Assembly: GCA_016185425.1 (NCBI GenBank)
Contig: JACPNQ010000036.1
Coordinates: forward strand, 1-64,000
Length of the DNA stretch: 64,000 nt
Reading direction: 5' to 3'
Source of the DNA: Acidobacteriota bacterium
Lineage (GTDB): Bacteria; Acidobacteriota; Terriglobia; Bryobacterales; Bryobacteraceae
Positions 44,248 to 53,663 of the stretch are shown one piece after another. The notes under the pieces were generated by a model, which did not search any database, had not been told where the DNA came from, and was given only the letters and a program-made list of their open reading frames with translations. The translations under genes and the position numbers were made by a program. Positions within the stretch are counted from its first letter, which is position 1, and the number at the start of each line of letters is the position of its first letter.

Positions 44248-45612
44248 ATGCATCGTTCCACACTCTCGCGGCGTCGTCTGTTCCGATTCGCCGCCGGCAC
44301 CCTCGTAGCTGCCGCGGCCCCCAAACGCGGAATGATCGTCCGCTCCACACGCGCCGAAGATGTCGAGATGCCGCTCGAAGGGTTCCTCGAATCGTACCTG
44401 ACGCCGATCGACCGCTTCTTTGTTCGCAGCCACCACTATGTCCCCACTGTCGATGCCGCCGCATGGCGCTTGCAAGTGAAGGGCAAAGTCGCGTCTCCCC
44501 TTACGCTCTCTCTCGACGAGCTGAAAAAACTGCCGCGCGTCGAACTGGTCAGTGTACTCGAATGCGCGGGCAACGGCCGCGGCCTCTATGAACCCTCCAT
44601 GGCCGGTCTCCAGTGGACCTACGGCAGCGTTGGCAACGCGCGCTGGACCGGCGTCCGCCTCGCCGACGTGCTGAAGAAAGCCGGCCCGCAAACCGGAGCA
44701 ATCGAAGTTCTCTTTGACGGCGCCGATGTCGCCGTCGGCACGCAACCCGAATTCCAGCGCGGCATCCCGTTCGCGAAGGCGATGGATCCGAACACGCTCC
44801 TGGCCTACGAGATGAACGGGGAACCGCTCCCGCAGGAGCACGGTTTCCCGCTCCGCGTCATCGTGCCCGGCTGGGCGGGCGACTCCTGGGCCAAATGGCT
44901 CACGAGCATCGAAGTCCGCGACACTGAGTTCGATGGCTTCTTCATGAAGACCGGCTACCGGCACCCCGGCAAACCCGTCGCCCCCGGTAGCGCGGTCGAC
45001 CCATCGCAAATGAAGCCTGTCACGTCGCTGCAAGTAAAGAGCATTATCGCCAGCCACGTCGACGGCGAGAGCGTTATCCCCGCGGCGACCAAACTCCGCG
45101 GCGCGGCCTGGTCCAACGAATCCCCCATCGCAAGCGTCGAGGTGTCCACCGATGGCGGCCGTATCTGGAAACCCGCTCGCCTCGGCAAGGATGCCGCCCG
45201 CTTTGGCTGGCGCCAATGGGAGTTCGACTGGACGCCTCCCCAACCCGCTTACTACAGCGTGATGGTCCGCGCCCGCAACACAGCCGGTGAGACGCAGCCG
45301 ATGACGCAGGAATGGAACCCTTCCGGCTACGGACATAACGTAGTGCAGGAGGTCCACCTTAACGTCGCCGTCCCAGGGAAGCCGTTGCCGAAACCCGCCG
45401 CCGAGCCGGCGCAAGAGGTTCCCGCCGTCGTCAGGCAGACCTGCCTCGGCTGCCACGGTGAGGAAGCCATCTCGCAGCAGCGCCTCAGCCGCACGCAATG
45501 GGAGCGCGAAATCGAAAAGATGCAGCGCTGGGGCGCTCGTGTCACTCCCGACAACAAGGAAGCGCTCGTCGATTACCTCAGCAAGCGCTACCCCTACCGC
45601 CCGCGCAAGTAA
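44248..45612 (+). CDS. Sulfite-oxidase-like molybdopterin protein with its own haem c domain
   Basis: The protein has 454 residues. A twin-arginine signal (SRRRLFRFAAGTLVAAAA) suggests folded export with cofactor. The molybdenum domain has VLECAGNGRG, whose cysteine (about residue 106) binds molybdenum, then PVTSLQVKSIIASH, and the dimerisation domain starts near ATKLRGAAWSNESPIASVEVSTDGG. The last 60 residues contain CLGCH (about 399), a single haem c site, and may replace a separate cytochrome subunit as in SorAB. The substrate may be sulfite or another oxide. The upstream kinase is 4 bases away. Confidence 0.88.
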   Translation: MHRSTLSRRRLFRFAAGTLVAAAAPKRGMIVRSTRAEDVEMPLEGFLESYLTPIDRFFVRSHHYVPTVDAAAWRLQVKGKVASPLTLSLDELKKLPRVELVSVLECAGNGRGLYEPSMAGLQWTYGSVGNARWTGVRLADVLKKAGPQTGAIEVLFDGADVAVGTQPEFQRGIPFAKAMDPNTLLAYEMNGEPLPQEHGFPLRVIVPGWAGDSWAKWLTSIEVRDTEFDGFFMKTGYRHPGKPVAPGSAVDPSQMKPVTSLQVKSIIASHVDGESVIPAATKLRGAAWSNESPIASVEVSTDGGRIWKPARLGKDAARFGWRQWEFDWTPPQPAYYSVMVRARNTAGETQPMTQEWNPSGYGHNVVQEVHLNVAVPGKPLPKPAAEPAQEVPAVVRQTCLGCHGEEAISQQRLSRTQWEREIEKMQRWGARVTPDNKEALVDYLSKRYPYRPRK

Positions 45613-45613
45613 C

Positions 45614-46846
45614 TCAAAGCAGACGCCTCACTCTCGACGGCGCGCGCTTCAGCAGCCTCTCCCGGCGCCGCGTCAACCCTGGCGTGGCGCCCAGCCCCAA
45701 CGCCTCTTCTGTCATATCCAGCGCCAGTGCGTAGTTCTTCTCCGTGTGCTCATAATACTTCGCCAGTTCCTCCAGCGCGCCCGCCTGGTGCGGGTTCCGC
45801 GCCGTCGTCAGCTCCGTGAACAGTTCGAGCGCCCCCGCCTCGTTCCCGCGCTTTTTCTCAAGCAGCGCGCAATCCCAAACCGTCCTCCACAACAGCGCAT
45901 CGTCGAGCCCCGTCTCCATTGCCCGGCGCAACAGCACGACGGACTCTTCCGTCCGCCCCGCCGCGCGCAGCCATCGCGCCAAACCCACCATCTCCGCGCC
46001 CCGATGCAGCGGCACGGCCAGCGGCGCATGGAACGCCCGCGGAATCACACCGGTCAGGCACGCCAGCGTCAGAATGTCGAACGAGTTGTGCTCGAAAATC
46101 CCCATCATCCGGTGCGCAGACCGCGTCCGCAGAAACTCGAAATACAAATACGGAATCATCGACCCCGGCACGTCATCCACGCGCTCCACGCCCAGAATCT
46201 GGCTCTCCAACTCCACCAGCCGGCAGCTATCGAACGCCAGCTTATATAACCGCCGCGCCCCAAACAGCAGATCGAAATGCTCCATCCGCGCAAACGGCGG
46301 CGGCATCCGCGACATCCGGTACCGCGTCTCCAGCAGCGGCTGGTCGTACGCGCGCCCGTTATAGGTCACCAGAACGTCGAACTGCCGCAGATGCTCCGAA
46401 AGCGCCGCCAATTGGCTGGGCTCCTCCGAATAATCCCGCATAAAAAAGTGCCGGAGCTCGAAGCCCTCTTGGTTCAGCGCTCCCACGCCGATCAAAAACG
46501 CGTAGGTCCCGGATCCGCCGGCCAATCCGGTCGTCTCCGTATCCAGGAAGGCCACACGCCGTGGGTCCACCTGCGGCAACTGGCCCTCGCTGATCGCCGA
46601 CAGCAGATCCCCCGGCATCTCTTGCAAATCGGAGATGTACACGCTGCCGTGCCGCTGATGATTCCGCCAGATCCGCCGCGATTCGAAATGGGCGCCCCGC
46701 CCGGTCCGCACCTCCGCCCCGTCCAGCCAGTCCAGAATATTCCCGGGAACAATCGGCGCGGGCTGTGCCAACTCCAACGCCGGCGCCGACATGGCCGCGG
46801 CCATTCGCTGCCGCAGATGCGCTAGCTGGTCGTGAAGGTTGGACAC
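45614..46846 (-). CDS. YprB-like exonuclease (RNase H-like) with TPR-like tail
   Basis: The protein has 410 residues, starting with GTG at 46846. The RNase H-like fold of the PF13482 type is visible in AFLDTETTGLAGGSGTYAFLIG, LVTYNGRAYDQPLLETRYR and FEHNSFDILTLACLTG; these keep the D-x-E and later aspartates of DEDD exonucleases. About 120 residues of helical repeats follow (ARWLRAAGRTEESVVLLRRAM, ALEELAKYYEHTEKNYALAL). A DNA or RNA exonuclease role is expected. It converges with the sulfite-oxidase-like gene at a distance of one base. Confidence 0.85.
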   Translation of the reverse strand: MSNLHDQLAHLRQRMAAAMSAPALELAQPAPIVPGNILDWLDGAEVRTGRGAHFESRRIWRNHQRHGSVYISDLQEMPGDLLSAISEGQLPQVDPRRVAFLDTETTGLAGGSGTYAFLIGVGALNQEGFELRHFFMRDYSEEPSQLAALSEHLRQFDVLVTYNGRAYDQPLLETRYRMSRMPPPFARMEHFDLLFGARRLYKLAFDSCRLVELESQILGVERVDDVPGSMIPYLYFEFLRTRSAHRMMGIFEHNSFDILTLACLTGVIPRAFHAPLAVPLHRGAEMVGLARWLRAAGRTEESVVLLRRAMETGLDDALLWRTVWDCALLEKKRGNEAGALELFTELTTARNPHQAGALEELAKYYEHTEKNYALALDMTEEALGLGATPGLTRRRERLLKRAPSRVRRLL

Positions 46847-46909
46847 CGCGTCATTCGCCTCATCTTCGCCCTATGGCAAATCAGAGTGTAGCACGCGGTG
46901 TCCGTAATC

Positions 46910-47914
46910 TCAGTAACCCTTCTGCTTATCGACTACGTTCAGTAGCGGCTGGCCGTTGACGAACCGGCGGATATTCTCCTGGATCGTACCCACCATGCGA
47001 GCGCGGTCGCGGTCAGAACGCCCGGCAATGTGCGGTGTGATCAGCGCGTTATTGAACTTCCAGAGCGGATGGCCCTGCGGCAGCGGTTCCGGATCGGTCA
47101 CGTCCACACCCGCTCCGGCCAGCTTCTTCGAATCGAGCGACTTCACCAGGCTCGGCATATCGTAGATTCCGCCGCGGCTGACGGCGATGAAGTAGCTGTC
47201 CTTCTTCATCAGGTCGAACTGCTTCGGCCCCATCATCTTGTGGCTCTTCGGCGTGTGTGGCGCGGAGATGAATACGACATCGGCGAGCGGGACCACTTCG
47301 TCGAGCTGGTCCGGCTTCACCACGCGCGAAACGAACGGCGAGAAGGGAATATCTTCCGGATCCACGCCGATCACATTCATTCCGAATGCCCATGCACGCA
47401 GTGCAATCTGGCTGCCGATACCGCCAACGCCGATCACTACCGCCGTCTTCCCGCGCAGCTCAATCCCCGGATACGGCCGGGGCTGCCACGTTTCGGTCGC
47501 CTTGTGTTGCATGAAGGTGTTGATTCCGCGCGACAGCGTCAGCAGCAGCGCCAGCGCATGGTCGGCGATCTCCGGCCCCTGCACGATCTGGTTGTTGGTC
47601 AGGACGATGTCGGAATTCTTTAGATCTTCGCCGCCGGAGAGGTGCAGGACCGTTTCCACGCCGGCGCTCATGATCTGCGTCCACTTCAGCTTCTTTCCGG
47701 CGCGTACGTATTCGGGTTTGATGGTGCCGATAAACGCGTCGGCGTCGGTGATCTCCTGCATGACGGTGGCCGTCGTGACGGGCACGATCTTCGCTTTGTC
47801 GGTGACCGTCTGCAGCTCCGTCAGCATCGCACCTTCCCCCATGAACAGGATCTTTTTCTGCTGGGCGAAGGCTGTGATGGATAAGCAAAACGCAAGGAAC
47901 AGTTTGGCGCGCAT
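46910..47914 (-). CDS. D-2-hydroxyacid dehydrogenase family protein with a signal peptide
   Basis: The protein has 334 residues. The Rossmann motif GVGGIGSQIALRAWAFG, the catalytic arginine in AVSRGGIYD, the glutamate in DPEPLPQGHPLW and the histidine in TPHIAGRSD are all present. What is unusual is the N terminus RAKLFLAFCLSITAFAQ, a good Sec signal peptide. An NAD-dependent enzyme in the periplasm would lack a cofactor supply, so it may have a tightly bound cofactor or a different function. It stands alone. Function is otherwise unknown. Confidence 0.88.
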   Translation of the reverse strand: MRAKLFLAFCLSITAFAQQKKILFMGEGAMLTELQTVTDKAKIVPVTTATVMQEITDADAFIGTIKPEYVRAGKKLKWTQIMSAGVETVLHLSGGEDLKNSDIVLTNNQIVQGPEIADHALALLLTLSRGINTFMQHKATETWQPRPYPGIELRGKTAVVIGVGGIGSQIALRAWAFGMNVIGVDPEDIPFSPFVSRVVKPDQLDEVVPLADVVFISAPHTPKSHKMMGPKQFDLMKKDSYFIAVSRGGIYDMPSLVKSLDSKKLAGAGVDVTDPEPLPQGHPLWKFNNALITPHIAGRSDRDRARMVGTIQENIRRFVNGQPLLNVVDKQKGY

Positions 47915-47963
47915 AGGTGCAACGAATTCTATCGCAGCCGAACGGGGATTGGCGAGTTTTCCT

Positions 47964-48893
47964 TTACTCTAATCGCACGGCCAGCTTTTGAATTTCCGCC
48001 GAATCCGCCGCGCTGGGCCGGTTTCGCCGGGCAAGTTCCAGGAACCGCTTCGCCTCGGCGCGATCACCCGTCTCCAGGTAAGCCGTCGCCGCATGGACGT
48101 ACACCATCGCGGCTAAGTTCGTCGCACCCCATATCCTGCGATACACATCCGCCGCCTGTTTGGCCATCCCCTGCTTCAGATAAACGAAGCCCAGCGTATC
48201 GGCGATCATCAGATCCTTTGGCGCCTTCACCGCCGCCTTCTGGGCATAAGACATGGCGCGGTCCAGATCCTTCTCGCGATCCGCCAGGTAGTACGCCAGA
48301 TTGTTCAGCGCCACGACATTCTCCGCATCCAGCAGCAGCGTCTGCTCATACAGCGAAACCGCGGCCTCCGCCCGCCCAGCCGCGTCGAGCATCATGGCCC
48401 GGCTCAGGATGGGCATCACCTCGTTTGGACGAATCTCGCTGGCCCGCCCCCAATACTTAAGGGCCTGATCGCCGTTCTGCGTCTGCCGGTAAGCCTCCGC
48501 GATCCGAACACAGAGGTCAAAGTTCTTCGGATCTTCGTCCAACAGCTTTTCATAAACGGCGATGGCCTCATTGGGCTTGCCGGAACGCATCGCCAGGTTC
48601 GCCCAGGCGACCTTTAGCTGGGCCAATCCCGGTTGCTTCCGGATCTCGGCATCCAGCAGCTCCTTCGCGCGCCCATATTCATCTCGCTTCGCATACACCT
48701 CGGTCAAACCCAGAAGACCACGTATGTCGGGAGGGTCCTTTTCATACAGACTGCGGAATATGGCCTCAGCCTGCTCCAGTTTACCCTCGACGAAGAGCAG
48801 GTAGCCGCGTTTGTACTCATCGTCCGCCGGCGGCTGCTGCCCCGCTGCCCCTAATGCAAGAAAGACGAGAACGCACACCAGCCGCAACAACAT
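47964..48893 (-). CDS. Secreted TPR protein
   Basis: The protein has 309 residues from the ATG at 48893 (LLRLVCVLVFLALGAAG signal). At least seven tetratricopeptide repeats fill it (GYLLFVEGKLEQAEAIFRSL, IRGLLGLTEVYAKRDEYGRA, NEAIAVYEKLLDEDPKN, ADTLGFVYLKQGMAKQAA). It resembles the C-terminal half of the PrsT-like protein at 57501-59804, with the same order of landmarks (GLTEVYA, PIL-RAM-LD, DTLGFVYLK). The ATG overlaps the stop of the ABC-F gene as TGATG. Confidence 0.8.
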   Translation of the reverse strand: MLLRLVCVLVFLALGAAGQQPPADDEYKRGYLLFVEGKLEQAEAIFRSLYEKDPPDIRGLLGLTEVYAKRDEYGRAKELLDAEIRKQPGLAQLKVAWANLAMRSGKPNEAIAVYEKLLDEDPKNFDLCVRIAEAYRQTQNGDQALKYWGRASEIRPNEVMPILSRAMMLDAAGRAEAAVSLYEQTLLLDAENVVALNNLAYYLADREKDLDRAMSYAQKAAVKAPKDLMIADTLGFVYLKQGMAKQAADVYRRIWGATNLAAMVYVHAATAYLETGDRAEAKRFLELARRNRPSAADSAEIQKLAVRLE

Positions 48894-50821
48894 CAAACCA
48901 CCTCCGCTAACGCCTCCGCCGCCGTTTCCCACTCGGCCAAACACTGTTCATGCCGGGCCCGCAGCTCCCCCAACCGCTCCGCCAGCCGCGCCGATTCTTC
49001 CGCGCTCGTATAATTCGACAACTTCTCCTCCGTCGCCGATATCTCTGATTCCGCCGAAGCAATTTCCGTTTCCAACTTCGCCACCCGATCCTGCAATTGT
49101 TTCCGCTTTATCGGATTCATCTTCTTTTTCGCAGCCGTCTCCGCTACCGGCGCCGCAACAACTGCCACCGGAGCGGGCGCTTGCCGCTGCGCAATCTCGG
49201 CGTCCAGCTTCTGCGCCCCGCCACTCTTCCGCCAGATGTACTCCTCGTAGTTCCCCGGATACACCTCCACCCCGCCGTCCCCGACTTCATATACTTTCGT
49301 CGCCAGCTTGTCGATGAAGTAGCGGTCGTGCGAAACGAACACCACCGTCCCCGTATACGACTCCAGCGCATGAAGCAAAATGTCTTTTGCCCGCATGTCC
49401 AGGTGGTTCGTCGGCTCGTCCAACAAAATGAAATTGGACGGGCGCAGCATCATCTTGCAAAGCGCATAACGGTTCCGCTCACCGCCGCTCAGCACGCCGA
49501 TGCGCTTAAACACATCGTCCTCGCTAAACAGAAAGCACCCGAGCAAACTCCGCAGCTCCGTCTGCGTCTTCAACCCCGCGAGCCCCGTCAGATCGTCCAA
49601 CATCCGCGCTTCCGGGTCCAATTCCTTGTACTGGTCCTGCGCAAAATAGTCGAGATCGACGTTGTGCCCCAACACATACTCGCCGCGAGTCAACGGCTCC
49701 GTCCCCGCTAATAGCTTGATCAGCGTCGACTTCCCCGCCCCGTTATGTCCAACAAGCGCAATTCGTTCCCCGCGCTCAATCGTGAAATTCACGTTCGCGA
49801 AAACGCGCTTCTCGCCATAAGATTTCGCTACACCGTGAAATTCCGCCACGTTGCGGCCGGACGGCTTCGGTTGCGGAAAGGAGAAATGAATCGTCTTCTC
49901 TTCCACCGGAATCTCGATCCGCTCGATCTTCTCCAACTCCTTGATCCGGCTCTGCACCTGCTTTGCCTTCGTCGCCTGGTAGCGGAAGCGATTGATAAAC
50001 GCCTCCAACTGCTCAATGCGCTCCCGTTGATTCCGGTAGGCCGACTCCAATTGCTCCCGCCGCTCCGTCTTTTGCTGCAGAAACTTCTCGTAGTTCCCAC
50101 TGTAAAAGTGCATTCCCTTGTTCCAGATCTCAACGATCCGCTTCACCGTTGTATCCAGGAAATAGCGGTCGTGCGAAATCATTACATAAGCGAACGGATA
50201 GTTAACCAGGTAATCTTCCAGCCAGTTGCGCGCCTCTAAATCCAGATGGTTTGTCGGTTCGTCCAACAGCAGCAGGTTCGGCTTTTCCAAAAGCAGCTTC
50301 CCCAGTGCGATTCGCATCTGCCAGCCGCCGGAAAACTCTTCCGTATACCGGTTCCAGTCTTCTTTCGCGAATCCCAGGCCGTCCAACACCATCCCTACTT
50401 GCGACTCAATCGAGTACCCATCGCGCGCCGTGAACTGGTTTTCCAAGTGGTGGAACCGGTCCGCCACCGCCGCGTACTCCAGGCTATTCGGGTCCAGCTC
50501 CGGCATCTGGTGCGTCAAAGACTCCATCTCGCGCTCCATCGCGCGCACATCGTCGAACACACTCATGCACTCGGCAAACACCGTCCGCCCTCGCAGCGAA
50601 AGCCCGTCCTGCGGCAGGTAGCCGATGCTCATACCCTTCGTGAAACTGATATTGCCGTAGTCGAGCTCTTCCGCTCCCGACAAAACCTTCAGAAGGGTCG
50701 TCTTCCCCGTGCCATTCCCGCCGACAAGCCCCGTTTTCTCCTGCGGCGTCACCAACCAGGTGACGTTCTCAAACAACAATTTCGGGCCGAATCGTTTGCC
50801 GGCGTCGTTAAGCGAAATCAT
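48893..50821 (-). CDS. ABC-F family ATPase (Uup/EttA-like)
   Basis: The protein has 642 residues, two ABC domains and no membrane part. Domain 1 has GGNGTGKTTLLKVLSG, a signature LSGG-like EFSGGWQMR and LLLLDEPTNHLDLEARNWLE. Domain 2 has GHNGAGKSTLIKLLAG, LSGGERNRYALCKMM and FILLDEPTNHLDMRAKDIL. A PtIM-like linker of about 80 residues lies between (GNYEKFLQQKTERREQLESAYRNQ), and the C terminus is a charged coiled coil. ABC-F proteins act on the ribosome E site. The start overlaps the deacylase stop. Confidence 0.92.
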   Translation of the reverse strand: MISLNDAGKRFGPKLLFENVTWLVTPQEKTGLVGGNGTGKTTLLKVLSGAEELDYGNISFTKGMSIGYLPQDGLSLRGRTVFAECMSVFDDVRAMEREMESLTHQMPELDPNSLEYAAVADRFHHLENQFTARDGYSIESQVGMVLDGLGFAKEDWNRYTEEFSGGWQMRIALGKLLLEKPNLLLLDEPTNHLDLEARNWLEDYLVNYPFAYVMISHDRYFLDTTVKRIVEIWNKGMHFYSGNYEKFLQQKTERREQLESAYRNQRERIEQLEAFINRFRYQATKAKQVQSRIKELEKIERIEIPVEEKTIHFSFPQPKPSGRNVAEFHGVAKSYGEKRVFANVNFTIERGERIALVGHNGAGKSTLIKLLAGTEPLTRGEYVLGHNVDLDYFAQDQYKELDPEARMLDDLTGLAGLKTQTELRSLLGCFLFSEDDVFKRIGVLSGGERNRYALCKMMLRPSNFILLDEPTNHLDMRAKDILLHALESYTGTVVFVSHDRYFIDKLATKVYEVGDGGVEVYPGNYEEYIWRKSGGAQKLDAEIAQRQAPAPVAVVAAPVAETAAKKKMNPIKRKQLQDRVAKLETEIASAESEISATEEKLSNYTSAEESARLAERLGELRARHEQCLAEWETAAEALAEVV

Positions 50822-52374
50822 TCTGCTTTGTGGCGTAGAATCCGGCCCGGCCGGACCTCGTTCAATTTCCCTTCGCTGACAACGGCCTGCCCGTTCACAA
50901 GCACGTAGTCGAATCCTTCCGTGTAGTGGTGCGGGTCCTGGTAGGTCGACACGTCCTTCACCCTCGCCGGATCGAACACCAGCACATCGGCCGCATAGCC
51001 TTCCCGCAGCAGCCCGCGGTCCATGAACCGGAATGTCCGCGCCGGCAGCGACGTCATCCGCCGCACCGCGTCCTCTAGCGTCAGCGTCCCCCGGTTCCGC
51101 ACGAACTCCGCCAGCACCCGCGCGTTGGTTCCATAACTCCTTGGATGCGGCATCCCCGACCCAAACTCGCGAATACCGCCATCGCTCGCAATCGCCGTGT
51201 TCGGATAGCGCAGGATCCGCTCGACATCTTCCATCCCCATCGAGTGGTACACCATCTGCGCCCCCCCCTTGACGATCATGCCGAGAATCGTCTCAATCTC
51301 GTTATCCACCGTCGCCGCGCGCCCGGCGCCCTTGTTGATCTCGGAAATATTCTTTCCGTTGTAAGAAGCGTCTGGTCCGTAGTTTGCCACTATCGCGTAC
51401 GAATAGTCCTTGTGCCCCAACTCGGCCAGCCGCTGCTTCATCTCCGCCGCCACGCGCCTCCGCGTCTCCGGGCTGGCCAGCCGTTCCTCAATCGCCTTCT
51501 GTCCGTCGGCCAGCGCCCAGCTCGGCAGCGTAATGCCGAGATTGGTGGAGGAATGATCGTACGGATACTGGTCCACCACAACGTCAACGCCCTGTTTCCG
51601 GAAGTTCTCCACCAGCGCGATCGTCTCTTTGCTGAACCCCCAGATACGCGGTGTGTCGATCTTGAAGTGGCTGATCTCCACGCGCAGACCAGCCTCCCGG
51701 CCCACCGTCACCGCCTCGGTAATCGCCTCTTTCACCTTGTCGCCTTCATCGCGCATGTGGCTCGCATAAACAGCGTTGTATTTGCTCGCCGCCTTCGCCA
51801 GAGCCACCACTTCGCGGGTGTCGGAGAACGTGCCGGGGACGTAGATCAGTCCGGTCGAAAAGCCCACCGCGCCGTCCTGCATCGCCTTGTCCACCAAGGC
51901 CTGCATTTTGACGATCTCCTCATCTGTCGCCAGCCGGTTCGCCGTTCCCATCACCTCGCGCCGCACCGAATTGTGCCCGATCAGCGTCGCCAGGTTCAGC
52001 CCAAGCTTGATCTTCTCCAGCTTTTCAAACCACTCCTTCAGATCTACGCGCGACCCCCCGCAGTTACCGGTGACGATCGTTGTGACGCCATCCAAAATGT
52101 AGTTGGCGCCCATCGGATTCAGCTCCACGGCGCCTTCAACATGCGTATGCACATCGATGAATCCTGGCGTTACAACGCGGCCGGCGGCATCGATCGTGCG
52201 GTCTGCCGATTTTGAGGCCAGATTACCGATCGCGGCAATCCGTCCGTCCTTCAACCCAACGTCGGCGCGGTACCAGGGGTTTCCCGTGCCATCGATCACC
52301 CGGCCATTCCGGATGAGCACGTCATAGTCCGCGGCCGACACCGCCATCGCCAAAAGAAAAAGTAGGAGTTTCAC
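50818..52374 (-). CDS. N-acyl-D-amino-acid deacylase / D-aminoacylase family, secreted
   Basis: The protein has 518 residues and a signal peptide (KLLLFLLAMAVSAA). The amidohydrolase metal sites are present: TPGFIDVHTHVEG (HxH), TGNCGGSR with the cysteine typical of D-aminoacylases, the histidines of ASHMRDEG and EISHFKID, and the aspartate in NTAIASDGGIREFG. The enzyme removes acyl groups from N-acyl-D-amino acids or related compounds; the exact substrate is unknown. The gene overlaps accD (ATGA) and ABC-F. Confidence 0.9.
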   Translation of the reverse strand: MKLLLFLLAMAVSAADYDVLIRNGRVIDGTGNPWYRADVGLKDGRIAAIGNLASKSADRTIDAAGRVVTPGFIDVHTHVEGAVELNPMGANYILDGVTTIVTGNCGGSRVDLKEWFEKLEKIKLGLNLATLIGHNSVRREVMGTANRLATDEEIVKMQALVDKAMQDGAVGFSTGLIYVPGTFSDTREVVALAKAASKYNAVYASHMRDEGDKVKEAITEAVTVGREAGLRVEISHFKIDTPRIWGFSKETIALVENFRKQGVDVVVDQYPYDHSSTNLGITLPSWALADGQKAIEERLASPETRRRVAAEMKQRLAELGHKDYSYAIVANYGPDASYNGKNISEINKGAGRAATVDNEIETILGMIVKGGAQMVYHSMGMEDVERILRYPNTAIASDGGIREFGSGMPHPRSYGTNARVLAEFVRNRGTLTLEDAVRRMTSLPARTFRFMDRGLLREGYAADVLVFDPARVKDVSTYQDPHHYTEGFDYVLVNGQAVVSEGKLNEVRPGRILRHKAE

Positions 52375-53228
52375 TTTACCGGTCCACTGAAGAATTCGAA
52401 CGCCTGCGCCAGGTACTGCCGCATGTCCGAACGTGGGACCACCGCATCGAGAAAGCCGTGCTTCACCAGGAATTCGCTGCGCTGAAAACCTTCCGGCAGC
52501 TTTTGCCGGATCGTCTGCTCAATCACGCGCGGACCGGCGAATCCGATGAGCGCGCCCGGCTCGCCGATGTTCAAGTCGCCCAGCATCGCAAAGCTCGCGG
52601 TCACGCCGCCCGTCGTCGGATCCGTCAGCACGCTGATATACGGCAGCTTCGCTTCGTCGAGCTTCATCAGCCCGGCCGAGATCTTCGCCATCTGCATCAG
52701 GCTCACCGCGCCCTCCTGCATCCGCGCGCCTCCCGACGCCGAAACGACAACCAACGGGCATTTCTCCGCCAGACAGCGGTCGATGGCGCGTGCAATCGTT
52801 TCACCCACCACCGCACCCATGCTGCCGCCGACAAACCGCAAGTTGAGCGCGCAGATCTGCACGCGCCGCCCGTGCAGTTTTCCGGCCGCCGCGATCACCG
52901 CATCGGCAAACCCCGTATTATTCCGCATCGAAGCCAGCCGCTCTTTGTACGGTTTCGAATCCACGAAATCCAGTGGATCGGTCGAACGCAGCCCGCGGTC
53001 GAACTCCTCGTACTCACCCTCGTCGAAGAGCATCTTCAACCGCTCTTCCACCTCCAGCTTGAAGTGGAACCCGCACTTCGGGCACACCTGCTGCGCCTCG
53101 TCCAGTTCCTTCTTCCAGATAATCTGTCCGCAGCCGTCGCACTTCTCCCACAGACCTTCGGTCTTTACACGGCGTTCTTCATCGGGAATTGGGGTTACAC
53201 TAGGGGCTTTCCTGTTCCACCAGGCCAT
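52371..53228 (-). CDS. accD: Acetyl-CoA carboxylase carboxyltransferase, beta subunit
   Basis: The protein has 285 residues. The zinc ribbon CDGCGQIIWKKELDEAQQVCPKC lies near residues 34-56, followed by the crotonase-like carboxyltransferase core with GGSMGAVVGETIARAID, VVSASGGARMQEG, SVLTDPTTGGVTASFAMLGD and GFAGPRVIEQTIRQKLPEGFQ. With AccA it transfers carboxybiotin carbon to acetyl-CoA at the first step of fatty-acid synthesis. AccA is not in the window. It overlaps the deacylase by four bases and follows rlmH by 15. Confidence 0.95.
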   Translation of the reverse strand: MAWWNRKAPSVTPIPDEERRVKTEGLWEKCDGCGQIIWKKELDEAQQVCPKCGFHFKLEVEERLKMLFDEGEYEEFDRGLRSTDPLDFVDSKPYKERLASMRNNTGFADAVIAAAGKLHGRRVQICALNLRFVGGSMGAVVGETIARAIDRCLAEKCPLVVVSASGGARMQEGAVSLMQMAKISAGLMKLDEAKLPYISVLTDPTTGGVTASFAMLGDLNIGEPGALIGFAGPRVIEQTIRQKLPEGFQRSEFLVKHGFLDAVVPRSDMRQYLAQAFEFFSGPVK

Positions 53229-53243
53229 ACACTCCAGTATCGC

Positions 53244-53663
53244 CTATCGTACGTAAGGATGATTTTTTAGAATCGCGAATCCCCTATAAATCTGCTCGGC
53301 CAGCATCGCTCGCGCCAGTTCGTGCGGCCACGTCATCCGCCCCAGGGACAGCAACAGGTCAGCCCGCGTCCGCTGCTCCGCCGTCAGCCCATCGTGTCCC
53401 CCGATCAGGAACACAAGGTCTTGCCCCTGCATCGCCGCCCCGTCCAAAATCTTCGCAAACCCGCTTGAGTCGATTTCCTTCCCTAGCGGATCCAGGAGGA
53501 TCTTCCTGGCTGCCGGATGCCGCGAGAAAACATCGAATTTCGCGGGATTGATCTCCCGCATCTCGCACGGCGTAAAATGCGCGGCCCGTCCGACAAAATC
53601 GGCCGCGATGGCGTTTGCGTGCGCATCCTTCGCCCGCCCGATGTAGTAAAGAAAGATCTTCAC
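53244..53663 (-). CDS. rlmH: 23S rRNA (pseudouridine1915-N3)-methyltransferase RlmH
   Basis: The protein has 139 residues and the SPOUT fold. The cofactor loop FLIGGHDGLTAEQ and the C-terminal LSLGRMTWPHELARAMLAEQIYRGFAILKNHPYVR are the family signature. It methylates pseudouridine 1915 in helix 69 of mature ribosomes. It begins immediately after the stop of the CAAX-protease-related gene (no gap). Confidence 0.93.
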   Translation of the reverse strand: MKIFLYYIGRAKDAHANAIAADFVGRAAHFTPCEMREINPAKFDVFSRHPAARKILLDPLGKEIDSSGFAKILDGAAMQGQDLVFLIGGHDGLTAEQRTRADLLLSLGRMTWPHELARAMLAEQIYRGFAILKNHPYVR

